This document shows, one piece after another, positions 1 through 7,910 of a DNA stretch of 21,242 nt. The stretch's first letter is position 1. Every line of letters begins with the position of its first letter. The translations under genes and the position numbers were made by a program. This stretch comes from an uncultured Ruminococcus sp. (GTDB taxonomy: Bacteria > Bacillota > Clostridia > Oscillospirales > Ruminococcaceae), in contig CAJTOG010000033.1 of assembly GCA_910577575.1 (NCBI GenBank), forward strand, positions 1-21,242, in the 5' to 3' direction. The notes beneath the pieces are model-generated. The model was not told where the DNA came from, ran no database searches, and saw nothing but the letters and a program-made list of their open reading frames with translations.

Positions 1-1
1 G

Positions 2-1324
2 AATGGCTGTACGGATTTGACTGCTACTGAGACCGGTCTTGATTTTCTTTTTAATGCTGATGATGTTGGTACAGAAGTTAAGATAGTTGGTTTTATCCGT
101 CCGAATGAAGATACAAAATCTGCAATGATTGGCAGCTATATCGGATATACTGCTGAACTTACCGAATATGCTATTAATAAGACAAATGACAGTGAACTTG
201 TAAAGGCTCAGGTTGAAGATAAGGAAAATGATTTGATTACAGGTACTAAATTCATGACTGATGATTATGTTGAACCGAGCATTGAAGAAAAAGCTGCTGA
301 TGCCAAGGATTTTATTAAAAATTCCAATGATGACAAAAAGGCTGAAATATATAGATTTATAATGTCCCAGCCGGACCCTGTACAGGTTGAAGCTCAGATT
401 ACTGAAATGCTTAAGGATTTTGACAGAAATACTTTTATTGAACAGGTTAAATCAAATTATTCTGAAGAACTTGGCATAAGTGCTGAGCAGGTTGATTCAT
501 ATGTTGCTTCTATGAGTGATGAAGATATAAAAGCTTTTGCTTCAGAGGCTGCAAAGGCTCAGATTGCTGAACAGTATGCGGAAACAGCTTTGCAGCAACT
601 TGCATCAAAAACTAATGCGGAACTTGCAAAGGCTCTTAATGGTGCTAAAATTACTGATGATATGTATGCACTTGTTTTTGATGAATTCACCCCGCAGGAA
701 ATTTCTGATTCAACTTATGAAGATAACCTGAAACTTTTAGGAAAAGCTGATTTGTCAGACCCTTCGTCAATCAGGATATTTGCCAAGACTTTTAAGGATA
801 AAGATTTAATCTCTGATGCAATCGCCGATTACAATAAGGATAAAAAGGACGCTGATGTAATCCATTATACTGATTTTGTAGCACTTCTGATGTCATCTAT
901 AACAAGCATCATAAGCGGTATTTCTTATCTTCTTATTGCATTTGTCGGAATTTCGCTTGTTGTATCATCTATTATGATTGGCATTATTACTTATATCTCC
1001 GTGCTGGAAAGAACAAGAGAAATCGGAATCTTACGTGCAATCGGTGCATCTAAGCACGATGTTTCAACAGTGTTCAATGCAGAAACACTTCTTGTCGGAC
1101 TTACTGCCGGACTTATAGGAATAGGTTGTACTATATTGATAAACATACCGATAAATCTTATTATCCATTCTGTAACGAGTCTTGATACGCTTTATTCAAG
1201 TCTGCCGATAGTCGGTGCAGTAATACTTGTCTTCATAAGTATGTTCCTGACGTTCATTGCCGGACTTATACCGTCAAGAGTTGCTTCAAAGAAAGACCCT
1301 GTTGAAGCTCTCAGAACAGAATAA
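2..1324 (+). CDS. ABC transporter permease, FtsX/MacB type (5' end cut by window)
   Basis: This is the C-terminal 440 residues of a membrane permease subunit of an ABC exporter. The frame is open to the left edge, so the true start and first membrane segment lie outside. The first two thirds are soluble and acidic, rich in Asp, Lys and Ala and predicted helical, which fits the large extracytoplasmic domain between the first and second membrane segments of MacB-like permeases. The last ~150 residues hold three membrane helices with the FtsX-domain hallmark ERTREIGILRAIGAS just after the first of them. The protein ends with the common ...DPVEALRTE tail. The ATPase partner is probably upstream, outside the window. 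The substrate cannot be told from sequence; lantibiotic, peptide or lipid export and cell-wall control are all known for the family. A strong terminator follows. Confidence 0.88.
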   Translation, partial: NGCTDLTATETGLDFLFNADDVGTEVKIVGFIRPNEDTKSAMIGSYIGYTAELTEYAINKTNDSELVKAQVEDKENDLITGTKFMTDDYVEPSIEEKAADAKDFIKNSNDDKKAEIYRFIMSQPDPVQVEAQITEMLKDFDRNTFIEQVKSNYSEELGISAEQVDSYVASMSDEDIKAFASEAAKAQIAEQYAETALQQLASKTNAELAKALNGAKITDDMYALVFDEFTPQEISDSTYEDNLKLLGKADLSDPSSIRIFAKTFKDKDLISDAIADYNKDKKDADVIHYTDFVALLMSSITSIISGISYLLIAFVGISLVVSSIMIGIITYISVLERTREIGILRAIGASKHDVSTVFNAETLLVGLTAGLIGIGCTILINIPINLIIHSVTSLDTLYSSLPIVGAVILVFISMFLTFIAGLIPSRVASKKDPVEALRTE

Positions 1325-1333
1325 ATTTATTAA

Positions 1334-1367
1334 ATCTCCTCTGCAAAAACAGAGGAGATATTTTTTT
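1334..1367 (+). terminator. Rho-independent terminator of the permease gene
   Basis: A perfect 10-bp stem (ATCTCCTCTG at 1334-1343 with CAGAGGAGAT at 1350-1359) with a 6-nt loop is followed by a run of seven T. It starts 10 bp after the permease stop codon. Confidence 0.92.
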
Positions 1368-1489
1368 ATCAGTCAGTTAAACTTTTCGGAAAGATAAATT
1401 CTTATTTGGCTTTGAATTGAGTCCGTACAATAAAACAGTAAAAATTGACTATCCGAAAACATGAATAAACAAAAATATTCTTTCCGGCA

Positions 1490-1514
1490 TATAATGTTAT
1501 AAGGACGAAAGTCC
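1490..1514 (+). promoter_or_regulatory. Likely -10 element and 5' GNRA hairpin ahead of the amidase gene
   Basis: TATAAT at 1490-1495 would start transcription near 1502. No good -35 is seen at the right distance. The predicted transcript would begin with GGAC-GAAA-GTCC (1503-1514), a 4-bp stem closed by a GNRA tetraloop, a shape that often protects 5' ends. The ribosome site AAAGGAA follows 8-10 nt before the ATG at 1542. Confidence 0.45.
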
Positions 1515-1541
1515 AAACAGTAAACCGAAAGGAATGTTTTT

Positions 1542-2279
1542 ATGCCAAAGGTGTTTTTAAGTCCTTCCACGCAGGAGTGGAATAAATATGCCACTGAAGG
1601 CAACGAGGAGCTTTATATGAATCTTCTCGCCGACAGAATGGAGCCTTATCTTCGTTCCAGCGGTATTGCTTTTGTAAGAAACGACCCCGACAAAAATGTA
1701 CAGGGTGCTATAAAAGATTCAAATGCAGGCGATTATGATGTTCATCTTGCCCTGCATACCAATGCAGGACCTGAACAGTTTGCCGGTAAATTAAGGGGAA
1801 TTGATATTTATTTTGCTCCCAACAGTATTGACAGTGAACGGCTTGCGAATATTATTGCAAATAACATGAAAATTATATATCCTCTGCCGGATAAGGTGAG
1901 AGCAGTGCCAACATACAGTTTAGGGGAAGTTTTACAGACAAAAGCAGTTGCCGTGCTTTGTGAACTTGGATATCATGATAATTTTGCTGATGAAGCATGG
2001 TTGAAAAATAATCTTGAACTGATTGCAAAAAATCTTGTACGCTCACTATGCGATTATTTTGGCATACCATTTGTAATGCCGTCTGCTATTCAATTTGGTA
2101 TGGTTACAACTGATGGCTCAAATCTGAATATAAGAAATTATCCGTCTATGGAAGGTGAAATTATAGGCAAGATTCCTGATAATGCAGCCGTGCTCATAAA
2201 TGGAGAAGTCAATGGCTGGTATGTTGTAAGCTATAATAACATAGTAGGATATGCAGACAGCGATTATATTTTAATTTAA
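1542..2279 (+). CDS. N-acetylmuramoyl-L-alanine amidase (Amidase_3) with C-terminal SH3b domain
   Basis: This 245-residue protein is a predicted zinc amidase that cuts the bond between N-acetylmuramic acid and the peptide stem of peptidoglycan. Residues ~3-172 form the amidase domain: LHTNAG with metal-ligand His72, the CELGYHDN segment with the likely catalytic Glu141, and Glu22/23 as the probable second ligand. Residues ~180-245 form an SH3b domain (SNLNIRNYPS ... GWYVVSYN ... GYADSDYILI) expected to hold the wall. The usual N-terminal DPGHGG is replaced by SPSTQEWNKY, a form I associate with a clostridial subfamily, so the first His ligand is absent. There is no signal peptide, so export must be indirect or the enzyme acts after lysis or in another compartment. 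It is a single gene with a ribosome site AAAGGAA and its own terminator. Confidence 0.82.
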   Translation: MPKVFLSPSTQEWNKYATEGNEELYMNLLADRMEPYLRSSGIAFVRNDPDKNVQGAIKDSNAGDYDVHLALHTNAGPEQFAGKLRGIDIYFAPNSIDSERLANIIANNMKIIYPLPDKVRAVPTYSLGEVLQTKAVAVLCELGYHDNFADEAWLKNNLELIAKNLVRSLCDYFGIPFVMPSAIQFGMVTTDGSNLNIRNYPSMEGEIIGKIPDNAAVLINGEVNGWYVVSYNNIVGYADSDYILI

Positions 2280-2288
2280 AAAAATTTA

Positions 2289-2319
2289 CCCTCACCTTTA
2301 AGGTGGGGGCATTTTTTTT
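2289..2319. terminator. Bidirectional terminator between convergent genes
   Basis: An 8-bp stem with one G-T pair (CCCTCACC at 2289-2296 with GGTGGGGG at 2302-2309) and a 5-nt loop is followed by CATTTTTTTT on the plus strand. On the minus strand it is followed by TAAATTTTTTT, so it can also serve the carboxypeptidase-like gene ending at 2345. Confidence 0.8.
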
Positions 2320-2344
2320 AAAATTATCTTTGGTGAGTTCAATT

Positions 2345-3742
2345 TTATTTTCTTTTATTTTTGTCTTTAATATTTGGTACTGCATATTTTGGTTTTATAG
2401 GTTTTGAATTGTTTTTGAATAAGATAAATGAATAGATGCAGATTAGAATATATATTCCACAAAGTACGCATGAAATAATAATTGCTTTTTTGAACCAGTT
2501 TGATTTCGGGAACATCTTTGCAGCATAAAGGTTATATTTGGCCGTTGAACGCTCAACATTGGAAACTGCTATAAGTTCAACAGTAGCCAGTGCTTCGCCT
2601 GAATACTCAAGTGTTACTTCTCCTAAAAGTTCTCCTTTTTTTACGGGAGCCTGAAGTGATTTTTTATACCATATTATATTGTCTCTGTTTATTAATGAAA
2701 CATCAATATCATCATACCAGAGGAGTGAAATTTCTTCTTTCGGACGTGCAAGAACATAGTCGTTTCCATCTGCAAGACTTACAGGAATTTCACCAAGTTC
2801 TGCTGTTTCAGCAAGTATTATCTGATATGAAAAATGATTGAATGCCCAATTGAACAGGTCTCTTGCATCTTCCAGATGATAAAATTGTGTATTACCGTTT
2901 GCGTCACTGAGAGGTGAACGCATTGCAACAGCGAGATAATTATTACCGTCTTTGCTTGCAAGTGCAATTATATTCCGTCCACCTTTTTCAAGATTTCCTG
3001 TTTTTACGCCTCTTGCTCCTGGATAGTAGTAATCGCTTTCGGAATCCATCATGCTGTTTGAATGATACCATATCCATTCGCTTCTGTCTTCATGGCGTTC
3101 AAGATTGGGAACAGACGGATTATAACTGTAGGTTGAACATATTTTTTCGAAATTTGGTATACTGAGGGCATATTCAGTTAAAATGGTCATATCTCTTGCC
3201 GATGTATACTGGTTTTCATCATACATGCCTGTAGGATTTGTAAAATGAGTTGATTTAAGTCCCAGTTCCGAAGCTTTTTCATTCATTTTGTCAACAAACG
3301 AAGACACACTTCTTCCGCCTATATTATATGCTATAGTTTGTGATGCTTCTATTGAAGATGTAAGCATCATTGCATAAAGCAAATCAGTATAAGTGAGTAT
3401 ATCTTCATTGTAGATTTCCGCTGTTCTTATATCATCGGGATATTCTGTCACATATAAATCAGTGTATATGGATTCGTCAATTATTATTTCCTGATTTAAA
3501 TCTGTACATTGTTCAATACAGACAATAGCAGTCATTATATTTACAAGCGGTCCCGGCATTTGCTTATCATCAGCATTTTTTTCGTGTATTACAGTATCAC
3601 TGTCAAGATTTATAAGTATAGCTGAATCGCTGTGAATAGTATCTTTAAGAGTGAAATTAATTGCTTCTGATTTTACAGGTTTGGCAAACGGAATAATAAT
3701 TGCCATTACTGACAGAAGTGCAAATATTTTATTTTTTATCAT
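2345..3742 (-). CDS. D-alanyl-D-alanine carboxypeptidase homologue (peptidase S11) lacking its catalytic serine and lysine
   Basis: This 465-residue protein has the full layout of a DacF/PBP5-type carboxypeptidase: signal peptide (1-26), S11 domain (~30-300), a PBP5-C-like beta domain (~315-400), a membrane helix (420-442) and a basic tail. Active members remove the last D-Ala from peptidoglycan stem peptides with SxxK, SxN and KTG motifs. Here the SxxK position reads P65-L-V-N68 (codons CCG and AAT, checked on the minus strand) inside the otherwise normal context ...IMTA. The second motif reads S129-S-I131, so the Asn is lost. Only K247-T-G is kept. The frame is intact with a good ribosome site (GAGGAAGG), so it looks like an expressed pseudoenzyme, perhaps a wall-binding or regulatory protein, rather than a decaying gene. 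It stands alone, divergent from the rnf operon. Confidence 0.85.
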   Translation of the reverse strand: MIKNKIFALLSVMAIIIPFAKPVKSEAINFTLKDTIHSDSAILINLDSDTVIHEKNADDKQMPGPLVNIMTAIVCIEQCTDLNQEIIIDESIYTDLYVTEYPDDIRTAEIYNEDILTYTDLLYAMMLTSSIEASQTIAYNIGGRSVSSFVDKMNEKASELGLKSTHFTNPTGMYDENQYTSARDMTILTEYALSIPNFEKICSTYSYNPSVPNLERHEDRSEWIWYHSNSMMDSESDYYYPGARGVKTGNLEKGGRNIIALASKDGNNYLAVAMRSPLSDANGNTQFYHLEDARDLFNWAFNHFSYQIILAETAELGEIPVSLADGNDYVLARPKEEISLLWYDDIDVSLINRDNIIWYKKSLQAPVKKGELLGEVTLEYSGEALATVELIAVSNVERSTAKYNLYAAKMFPKSNWFKKAIIISCVLCGIYILICIYSFILFKNNSKPIKPKYAVPNIKDKNKRK

Positions 3743-3778
3743 ATATAAAAACCTTCCTCAAACACATATATATATTTT

Positions 3779-3787
3779 ATTATATCA
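3779..3787 (-). promoter_or_regulatory. Extended -10 promoter for the carboxypeptidase-like gene
   Basis: On the minus strand the sequence reads TGATATAAT, a perfect -10 with the TGn extension. It places the start of transcription about 30 nt ahead of the ATG at 3742. There is no convincing -35, which extended -10 promoters can lack. Confidence 0.55.
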
Positions 3788-3845
3788 TATTTATTTTAAA
3801 AATAAAAGACTTTTTTGAAAAAATTTTTTAAAACTCACAAAACTA

Positions 3846-3874
3846 TTGCAGTAAAATAAAAAATGTTATATAAT
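3846..3874 (+). promoter_or_regulatory. SigA-type promoter of the rnf operon
   Basis: TTGCAG (3846-3851), a 17-bp spacer and TATAAT (3869-3874) give a near-consensus promoter about 38 bp upstream of rnfC. The intervening leader is AT-rich and carries the rnfC ribosome site GAAAGGGG. Confidence 0.75.
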
Positions 3875-3912
3875 AATACCATGTAATATTTTTTATATGA
3901 AAGGGGATTCAA

Positions 3913-5190
3913 ATGAAAAAATTAAACGGCATAAAGCTTAAACACCGCAAGAATACAGAAAATTCTGAAACTGTATCAATGCCGGTTCCGGCAAAGATAA
4001 AGCTTCCTATGTCAATGCATATGGGTGCTCCGTGTATTCCGCTTGTAAAAACAGGGGACATGGTAAAAGTCGGACAGAAAATAGGTGATTCTGACGCATC
4101 ATTCAGTGTTCCGATTCATTCGGGTATTTCCGGAAAAGTTATAGCAGTAAGCGACTATCAGACGGCTATGGGTACAGTATGCAAAGCTGTTGAGATTGAA
4201 TCTGATGGCAAAGGTGAGATAAGCGAGGAAGTAAAAAAGCCATTTGTCGCTGATAAACAGAGTTTTATAAAAGCAATCCGTGAAAGTGGTTTGTGTGGAC
4301 TTGGCGGAGCAGGATTTCCGACACATATAAAGCTTAATCCGAAAACTCCTGTTGATACGCTGATTATCAATGCGGCCGAGTGTGAACCTTACATAACTGC
4401 TGATTACCGTGAAATGTTGGAGAATACAGAAGACGTTTTAAATGGCATTGAACTTGTAAAAAATCGGCTGGACATCAAAAATGTAAAAATAGCAGTGGAG
4501 GCTAATAAGCCGGAAGCTATAAGGAAATTTGACGAACTTGTAAAAGATGACAATACTGTTGAAACAGTGACTTTGCCTCCATCTTATCCGCAGGGTGCAG
4601 AAAAAGTTATAATTTATAATTCAACAGGACGCATTGTAAAAGAAGGTCAGCTCCCTTCCGATGTCGGAGTTATAGTACTTAATATTTCAACTGTTGCATT
4701 TATTTACAGATATATTCAGACAGGTATGCCTCTTATGACAAGGCGGATAACAGTTGATGGAAATGCAGTTGACAAACCAAAAAATATTTTTGCTGTTATT
4801 GGCACACCTGTTATTGACGTTCTTGATTTCTGCAAAACTGATATTGACGCAGTAAAAAAGATTATATCGGGCGGTCCTATGATGGGTATGTCCATTCCTG
4901 ATTTGAAAATGCCGATAACAAAGACAACAAATGCCCTGCTTGCATTTAAGGCGTATCATGAACACAGAATTTCTGCCTGTATACGATGCGGACGATGTGT
5001 AAATGTCTGCCCTCTCGGACTTATGCCGGCTGAAATTGATAAGGCATATAAAATCAAAAATATTGATGATTTAAAAGCACTGAAAGTTAACCTTTGCATG
5101 AATTGCGGAAGTTGTACATATGTTTGTCCTGCAAACAGAAAACTTGCGGAAACAAATCAGCTTGCTAAATCTCTGATTCCAAGAAAGTGA
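3913..5190 (+). CDS. rnfC: Rnf complex subunit RnfC
   Basis: RnfC is the peripheral NADH/FMN-binding subunit of the Rnf complex, which couples electron flow between reduced ferredoxin and NAD+ to Na+ or H+ transport. The 425-residue protein shows the Rnf N-terminal domain, a Gly-rich nucleotide/flavin-binding segment (GLCGLGGAGFPTHIKL, near residues 122-137), the NAAECEPYITADYRE stretch, a SLBB-like domain, and two [4Fe-4S] motifs of the CxxCxxCxxxCP type at Cys356/359/362/366 and Cys395/398/401/405. Its length is usual for clostridial RnfC, shorter than the proteobacterial proteins with long C-terminal repeats. The ATG follows a strong GAAAGGGGA site. It is the first gene of six in the order C-D-G-E-A-B seen in Acetobacterium and other Clostridia. 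Confidence 0.96.
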   Translation: MKKLNGIKLKHRKNTENSETVSMPVPAKIKLPMSMHMGAPCIPLVKTGDMVKVGQKIGDSDASFSVPIHSGISGKVIAVSDYQTAMGTVCKAVEIESDGKGEISEEVKKPFVADKQSFIKAIRESGLCGLGGAGFPTHIKLNPKTPVDTLIINAAECEPYITADYREMLENTEDVLNGIELVKNRLDIKNVKIAVEANKPEAIRKFDELVKDDNTVETVTLPPSYPQGAEKVIIYNSTGRIVKEGQLPSDVGVIVLNISTVAFIYRYIQTGMPLMTRRITVDGNAVDKPKNIFAVIGTPVIDVLDFCKTDIDAVKKIISGGPMMGMSIPDLKMPITKTTNALLAFKAYHEHRISACIRCGRCVNVCPLGLMPAEIDKAYKIKNIDDLKALKVNLCMNCGSCTYVCPANRKLAETNQLAKSLIPRK

Positions 5191-5200
5191 GGTAAAATAT

Positions 5201-6142
5201 ATGAACAGACTTATCGTTTCACCGTCTCCGCATGATAAAAACCATATGAAAACACCAGAAATAATGTTCAATGTTTGTATGGCACTTATTCCGGCATTTG
5301 CTGTTGGTTGTTATATATTCGGTTGGCGTTCACTTCTGCTTACTGCTGTATGTATCGGAAGTTGTGTGTTATTTGAATTTCTTTGTCGCAAAGTAATGAA
5401 GCGTGAGAATACTATAGGTGACTTATCTGCTGTTGTAACCGGATTTATACTTGCACTGAATCTGCCTGTAACTCTGCCATTGTGGATAGCTGTGATAGGA
5501 AGCTTTGTTGCGATAGTGATAGTCAAACAACTTTTCGGCGGATTGGGTCAGAATTTTGCAAATCCTGCCGTAACCGCAAGAATTGTACTTATGATAAGTT
5601 TTCCGTCAGCGATGACTCACTGGGTCAGTCCTTTTTACTGGCGTAATCCTGATGCAGTAACGAGTGCAACACCGCTTGCTCTTGGCGAAGGTGATGAATT
5701 GCCGTTATACCTTGATTTATTCTTGGGAAATGTTGGGGGCTGTATGGGTGAAACTTGTGCTTTGGCTCTTCTCATAGGCGGAATTTATCTTGGTGCAAGA
5801 AAAATAATAAATCTTGCTGCTCCTGTTTCTTTCATAGGAAGTCTGGCATTGTTTTCATTTATTGCAGGTGATGACCCTTTATATCAGATTTTAGCTGGTG
5901 GAGTTTTTCTTGGAGCGTTTTTTATGGCTACAGATTACGCTACAACTCCGATTACCACAAAGGGAAAAATTGTATTCGGTTTGGGCTGTGGAATTATTAC
6001 TTTTATTATAAGGCATTTCGGTTCATTTCCCGAAGGTGTATCATTTTCAATTCTGCTTATGAATATTCTTACTACGTATATCGAACAGATTACACGTACA
6101 AAGGTATTTGGTGCAAGGGAGGCTGAAAAAAATGAAAAATAA
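5201..6142 (+). CDS. rnfD: Rnf complex subunit RnfD
   Basis: RnfD is an integral membrane subunit with covalently bound FMN. The 313-residue protein has about nine or ten hydrophobic helices and the family's flavinylation site DAVTSATPL, in which Thr157 is expected to carry FMN through a phosphoester bond added by an ApbE-type transferase (not seen in this window). Other conserved stretches are LNLPVTLPLW, GQNFANPAVTAR and ATDYATTPITTKG. The start has a GAGGT ribosome site and lies 10 bp after rnfC. The 3' end overlaps rnfG by 11 bp, consistent with coupled translation. Confidence 0.96.
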   Translation: MNRLIVSPSPHDKNHMKTPEIMFNVCMALIPAFAVGCYIFGWRSLLLTAVCIGSCVLFEFLCRKVMKRENTIGDLSAVVTGFILALNLPVTLPLWIAVIGSFVAIVIVKQLFGGLGQNFANPAVTARIVLMISFPSAMTHWVSPFYWRNPDAVTSATPLALGEGDELPLYLDLFLGNVGGCMGETCALALLIGGIYLGARKIINLAAPVSFIGSLALFSFIAGDDPLYQILAGGVFLGAFFMATDYATTPITTKGKIVFGLGCGIITFIIRHFGSFPEGVSFSILLMNILTTYIEQITRTKVFGAREAEKNEK

Positions 6143-6662
6143 TGTTATGCCATCAATTGTTCTGACTGTTATTTGTATTGCTGCATCTCTGCTTCTTGTA
6201 TTTGTCCATGAGCTTACCAAAGAAAATATAGCTGAACAGAAACGGATTCGGTTTAATTCAAGTGTGGAGTCACTTTTTGGAAAAACAGAAAGTAGACTGC
6301 TGGATGATAATTTCGGTGAAGATTCAGTTCAGGCAATTGCAGTAACACCTGACGGAAAGACTGCTGTACAAGTAATTGCTGACGGATATTCAAAAGATGG
6401 AATAAATATTCTTGTTGGCATAGATGAAAAGGGTTCTGTATCCGGTATTGAATTTGTGTCACTGGGCGAAACCCCCGGACTTGGTTCTAAAGTACGTGAC
6501 ATTACTGATTTCCGTGAACAATTTTACGGTGCATCAGAAACGGGTGTTCAGCTTGATTCAATAAGCGGTGCAACTTTTTCATCAAAGGGTATGAAATCTG
6601 CTGTTGATACTGCACTGAAAGTTTACACTGAAAACAAGGAGGAGATTTTAAATGGCAAATAA
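6132..6662 (+). CDS. rnfG: Rnf complex subunit RnfG
   Basis: RnfG carries a second covalent FMN on the outer face of the membrane. I choose the ATG at 6132 (176 residues, MKNNVMPS...), because AGGGAGG at 6116-6122 sits 9 nt before it; an upstream ATG at 6108 lies inside rnfD without a ribosome site. One membrane anchor (residues ~8-27) is followed by the FMN-binding domain, with the flavinylation motif SISGATFSS where Thr148 is the predicted attachment site. The GETPGLGSKV stretch is typical of the family. It overlaps rnfD by 11 bp and rnfE by 11 bp. Confidence 0.95.
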   Translation: MKNNVMPSIVLTVICIAASLLLVFVHELTKENIAEQKRIRFNSSVESLFGKTESRLLDDNFGEDSVQAIAVTPDGKTAVQVIADGYSKDGINILVGIDEKGSVSGIEFVSLGETPGLGSKVRDITDFREQFYGASETGVQLDSISGATFSSKGMKSAVDTALKVYTENKEEILNGK

Positions 6663-7323
6663 TCTTGGAAAAGAAATAACAAAGGGCATTATAAAAGAAA
6701 ATCCTACTCTTGTTATGCTTCTTGGAATGTGTCCTACGCTTGCTGTTACAACTCAGGCTATGAATGGCTTGGGCATGGGGCTGGCTACAACATTCGTACT
6801 TCTGGGTTCCAATATAGTTATTTCAGCACTCAGAAAAGTTATTCCCGATAAGATAAGAATACCGGCATTTATAGTAATTATTGCAAGCTTTGTGACCCTT
6901 ATAGGTTTTCTTCTGGAAGGTTTTATGCCGTCTCTTTATGAAAGTCTCGGAATTTATCTTACTCTTATAACAGTGAACTGTATAATTTTCGGACGTGCTG
7001 AAATGTTTGCAAGCAAGAACGGAATAATAGCATCGGTTTGCGACGCTCTTGGAATGGGAATCGGATTTACTCTTGCATTGTTTCTTATGGGCTCGGTGCG
7101 TGAAATTATCGGAGCAGGGCAGTGGTTTGGTATAAATCTTCCTGTGCTTCATGATAATCCGATGCTGCTGTTTATCATGCCTGCCGGCGGTTTTTTTACC
7201 CTCGGAGTTATTATTGCCATAGTTAATAAGATTGCAGACAGAAAACCTCCTCAGGAAATTGAATGCGGAAACTGTGAAAACTGTTCTATGTCGGGGAAAT
7301 GTGATAAGGAGGAGCAGAAATGA
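6652..7323 (+). CDS. rnfE: Rnf complex subunit RnfE with Cys-rich C-terminal tail
   Basis: RnfE is a six-helix membrane subunit that pairs with RnfA. Cys27 (LLGMCPTLAV) and Cys110 (TVNCIIFGRAE) are the conserved half-helix cysteines that, with those of RnfA, bind the membrane [2Fe-2S] cluster known from Rnf and Nqr structures. The 223-residue protein ends in a hydrophilic tail (from ~residue 198) containing Cys205, Cys208, Cys211 and Cys217 in the pattern C-x2-C-x2-C-x5-C. This could bind a metal or cluster and is absent from many RnfE proteins. The ribosome site is GGAGG at 6641-6645. It overlaps rnfG by 11 bp and rnfA by 4 bp (ATGA). Confidence 0.95.
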   Translation: MANNLGKEITKGIIKENPTLVMLLGMCPTLAVTTQAMNGLGMGLATTFVLLGSNIVISALRKVIPDKIRIPAFIVIIASFVTLIGFLLEGFMPSLYESLGIYLTLITVNCIIFGRAEMFASKNGIIASVCDALGMGIGFTLALFLMGSVREIIGAGQWFGINLPVLHDNPMLLFIMPAGGFFTLGVIIAIVNKIADRKPPQEIECGNCENCSMSGKCDKEEQK

Positions 7324-7898
7324 AAACTTTAGGTATAATTCTTCTTTCAGCTATGCTTACTGATAATTTTGTACTTTCTAAATTTATGGGTATATGTCCG
7401 TTTCTGGGGGTATCAAAGAAACTTGACAGTGCGTCAGGAATGGGCATTGCCGTAACTTTTGTAATGATATGTGCAACTGTTGTTACATATCCCATTCATT
7501 ATTGTATACTTGTTCCGAACGGACTTGAATATTTTGATACTGTTGTATTTATTTTAGTAATAGCTCTGTTTGTTCAGTTGGTGGAAATAATTCTTAAGAA
7601 AATGATTCCGCCTTTATATAAGTCGCTTGGCGTGTATCTTCCGCTGATTACTACAAATTGTGCTGTTCTTGGTGCAACTGTGCTGAATATTGATAATAAC
7701 TACAGCTTTTTTCAGTCAATTGTCAATTCACTTGGTGCGGGTCTTGGCTTTATGATTGCACTTGTGATATTTTCCGGAGTTCGTAAAAAACTTGAATATG
7801 CTGATATTCCTGAAACTTTTAAGGGAGTACCTGCAACTCTTATAGCAGCCTCTATAGTTTCAGTAAGTTTCATGGGATTTTCCGGGCTTTTCAGTTAA
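7320..7898 (+). CDS. rnfA: Rnf complex subunit RnfA
   Basis: RnfA is a six-helix membrane protein and inverted-topology partner of RnfE. Cys26 (KFMGICPFLGVSKK) and Cys114 (TTNCAVLGATVLN) are the conserved ligands of the shared intramembrane [2Fe-2S] cluster. The length of 192 residues is standard. The start overlaps the rnfE stop as ATGA and has the ribosome site AAGGAGG at 7308-7314. Together with rnfE it forms the membrane core through which electrons pass between RnfB and the FMN subunits. Confidence 0.96.
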   Translation: MKTLGIILLSAMLTDNFVLSKFMGICPFLGVSKKLDSASGMGIAVTFVMICATVVTYPIHYCILVPNGLEYFDTVVFILVIALFVQLVEIILKKMIPPLYKSLGVYLPLITTNCAVLGATVLNIDNNYSFFQSIVNSLGAGLGFMIALVIFSGVRKKLEYADIPETFKGVPATLIAASIVSVSFMGFSGLFS

Positions 7899-7910
7899 GG
7901 GGGTGTATTT

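Noticed and set aside
1373..1603. 76-codon minus-strand frame between permease and amidase
   Set aside because: It overlaps the amidase start and promoter region and has no recognisable domain or ribosome site.
2913..3165. 83-codon plus-strand frames within the carboxypeptidase-like gene
   Set aside because: Antisense shadows of a gene with clear family domains on the minus strand.
6108..6131. Upstream ATG for rnfG
   Set aside because: It lies inside rnfD without a ribosome site; AGGGAGG points to the ATG at 6132.
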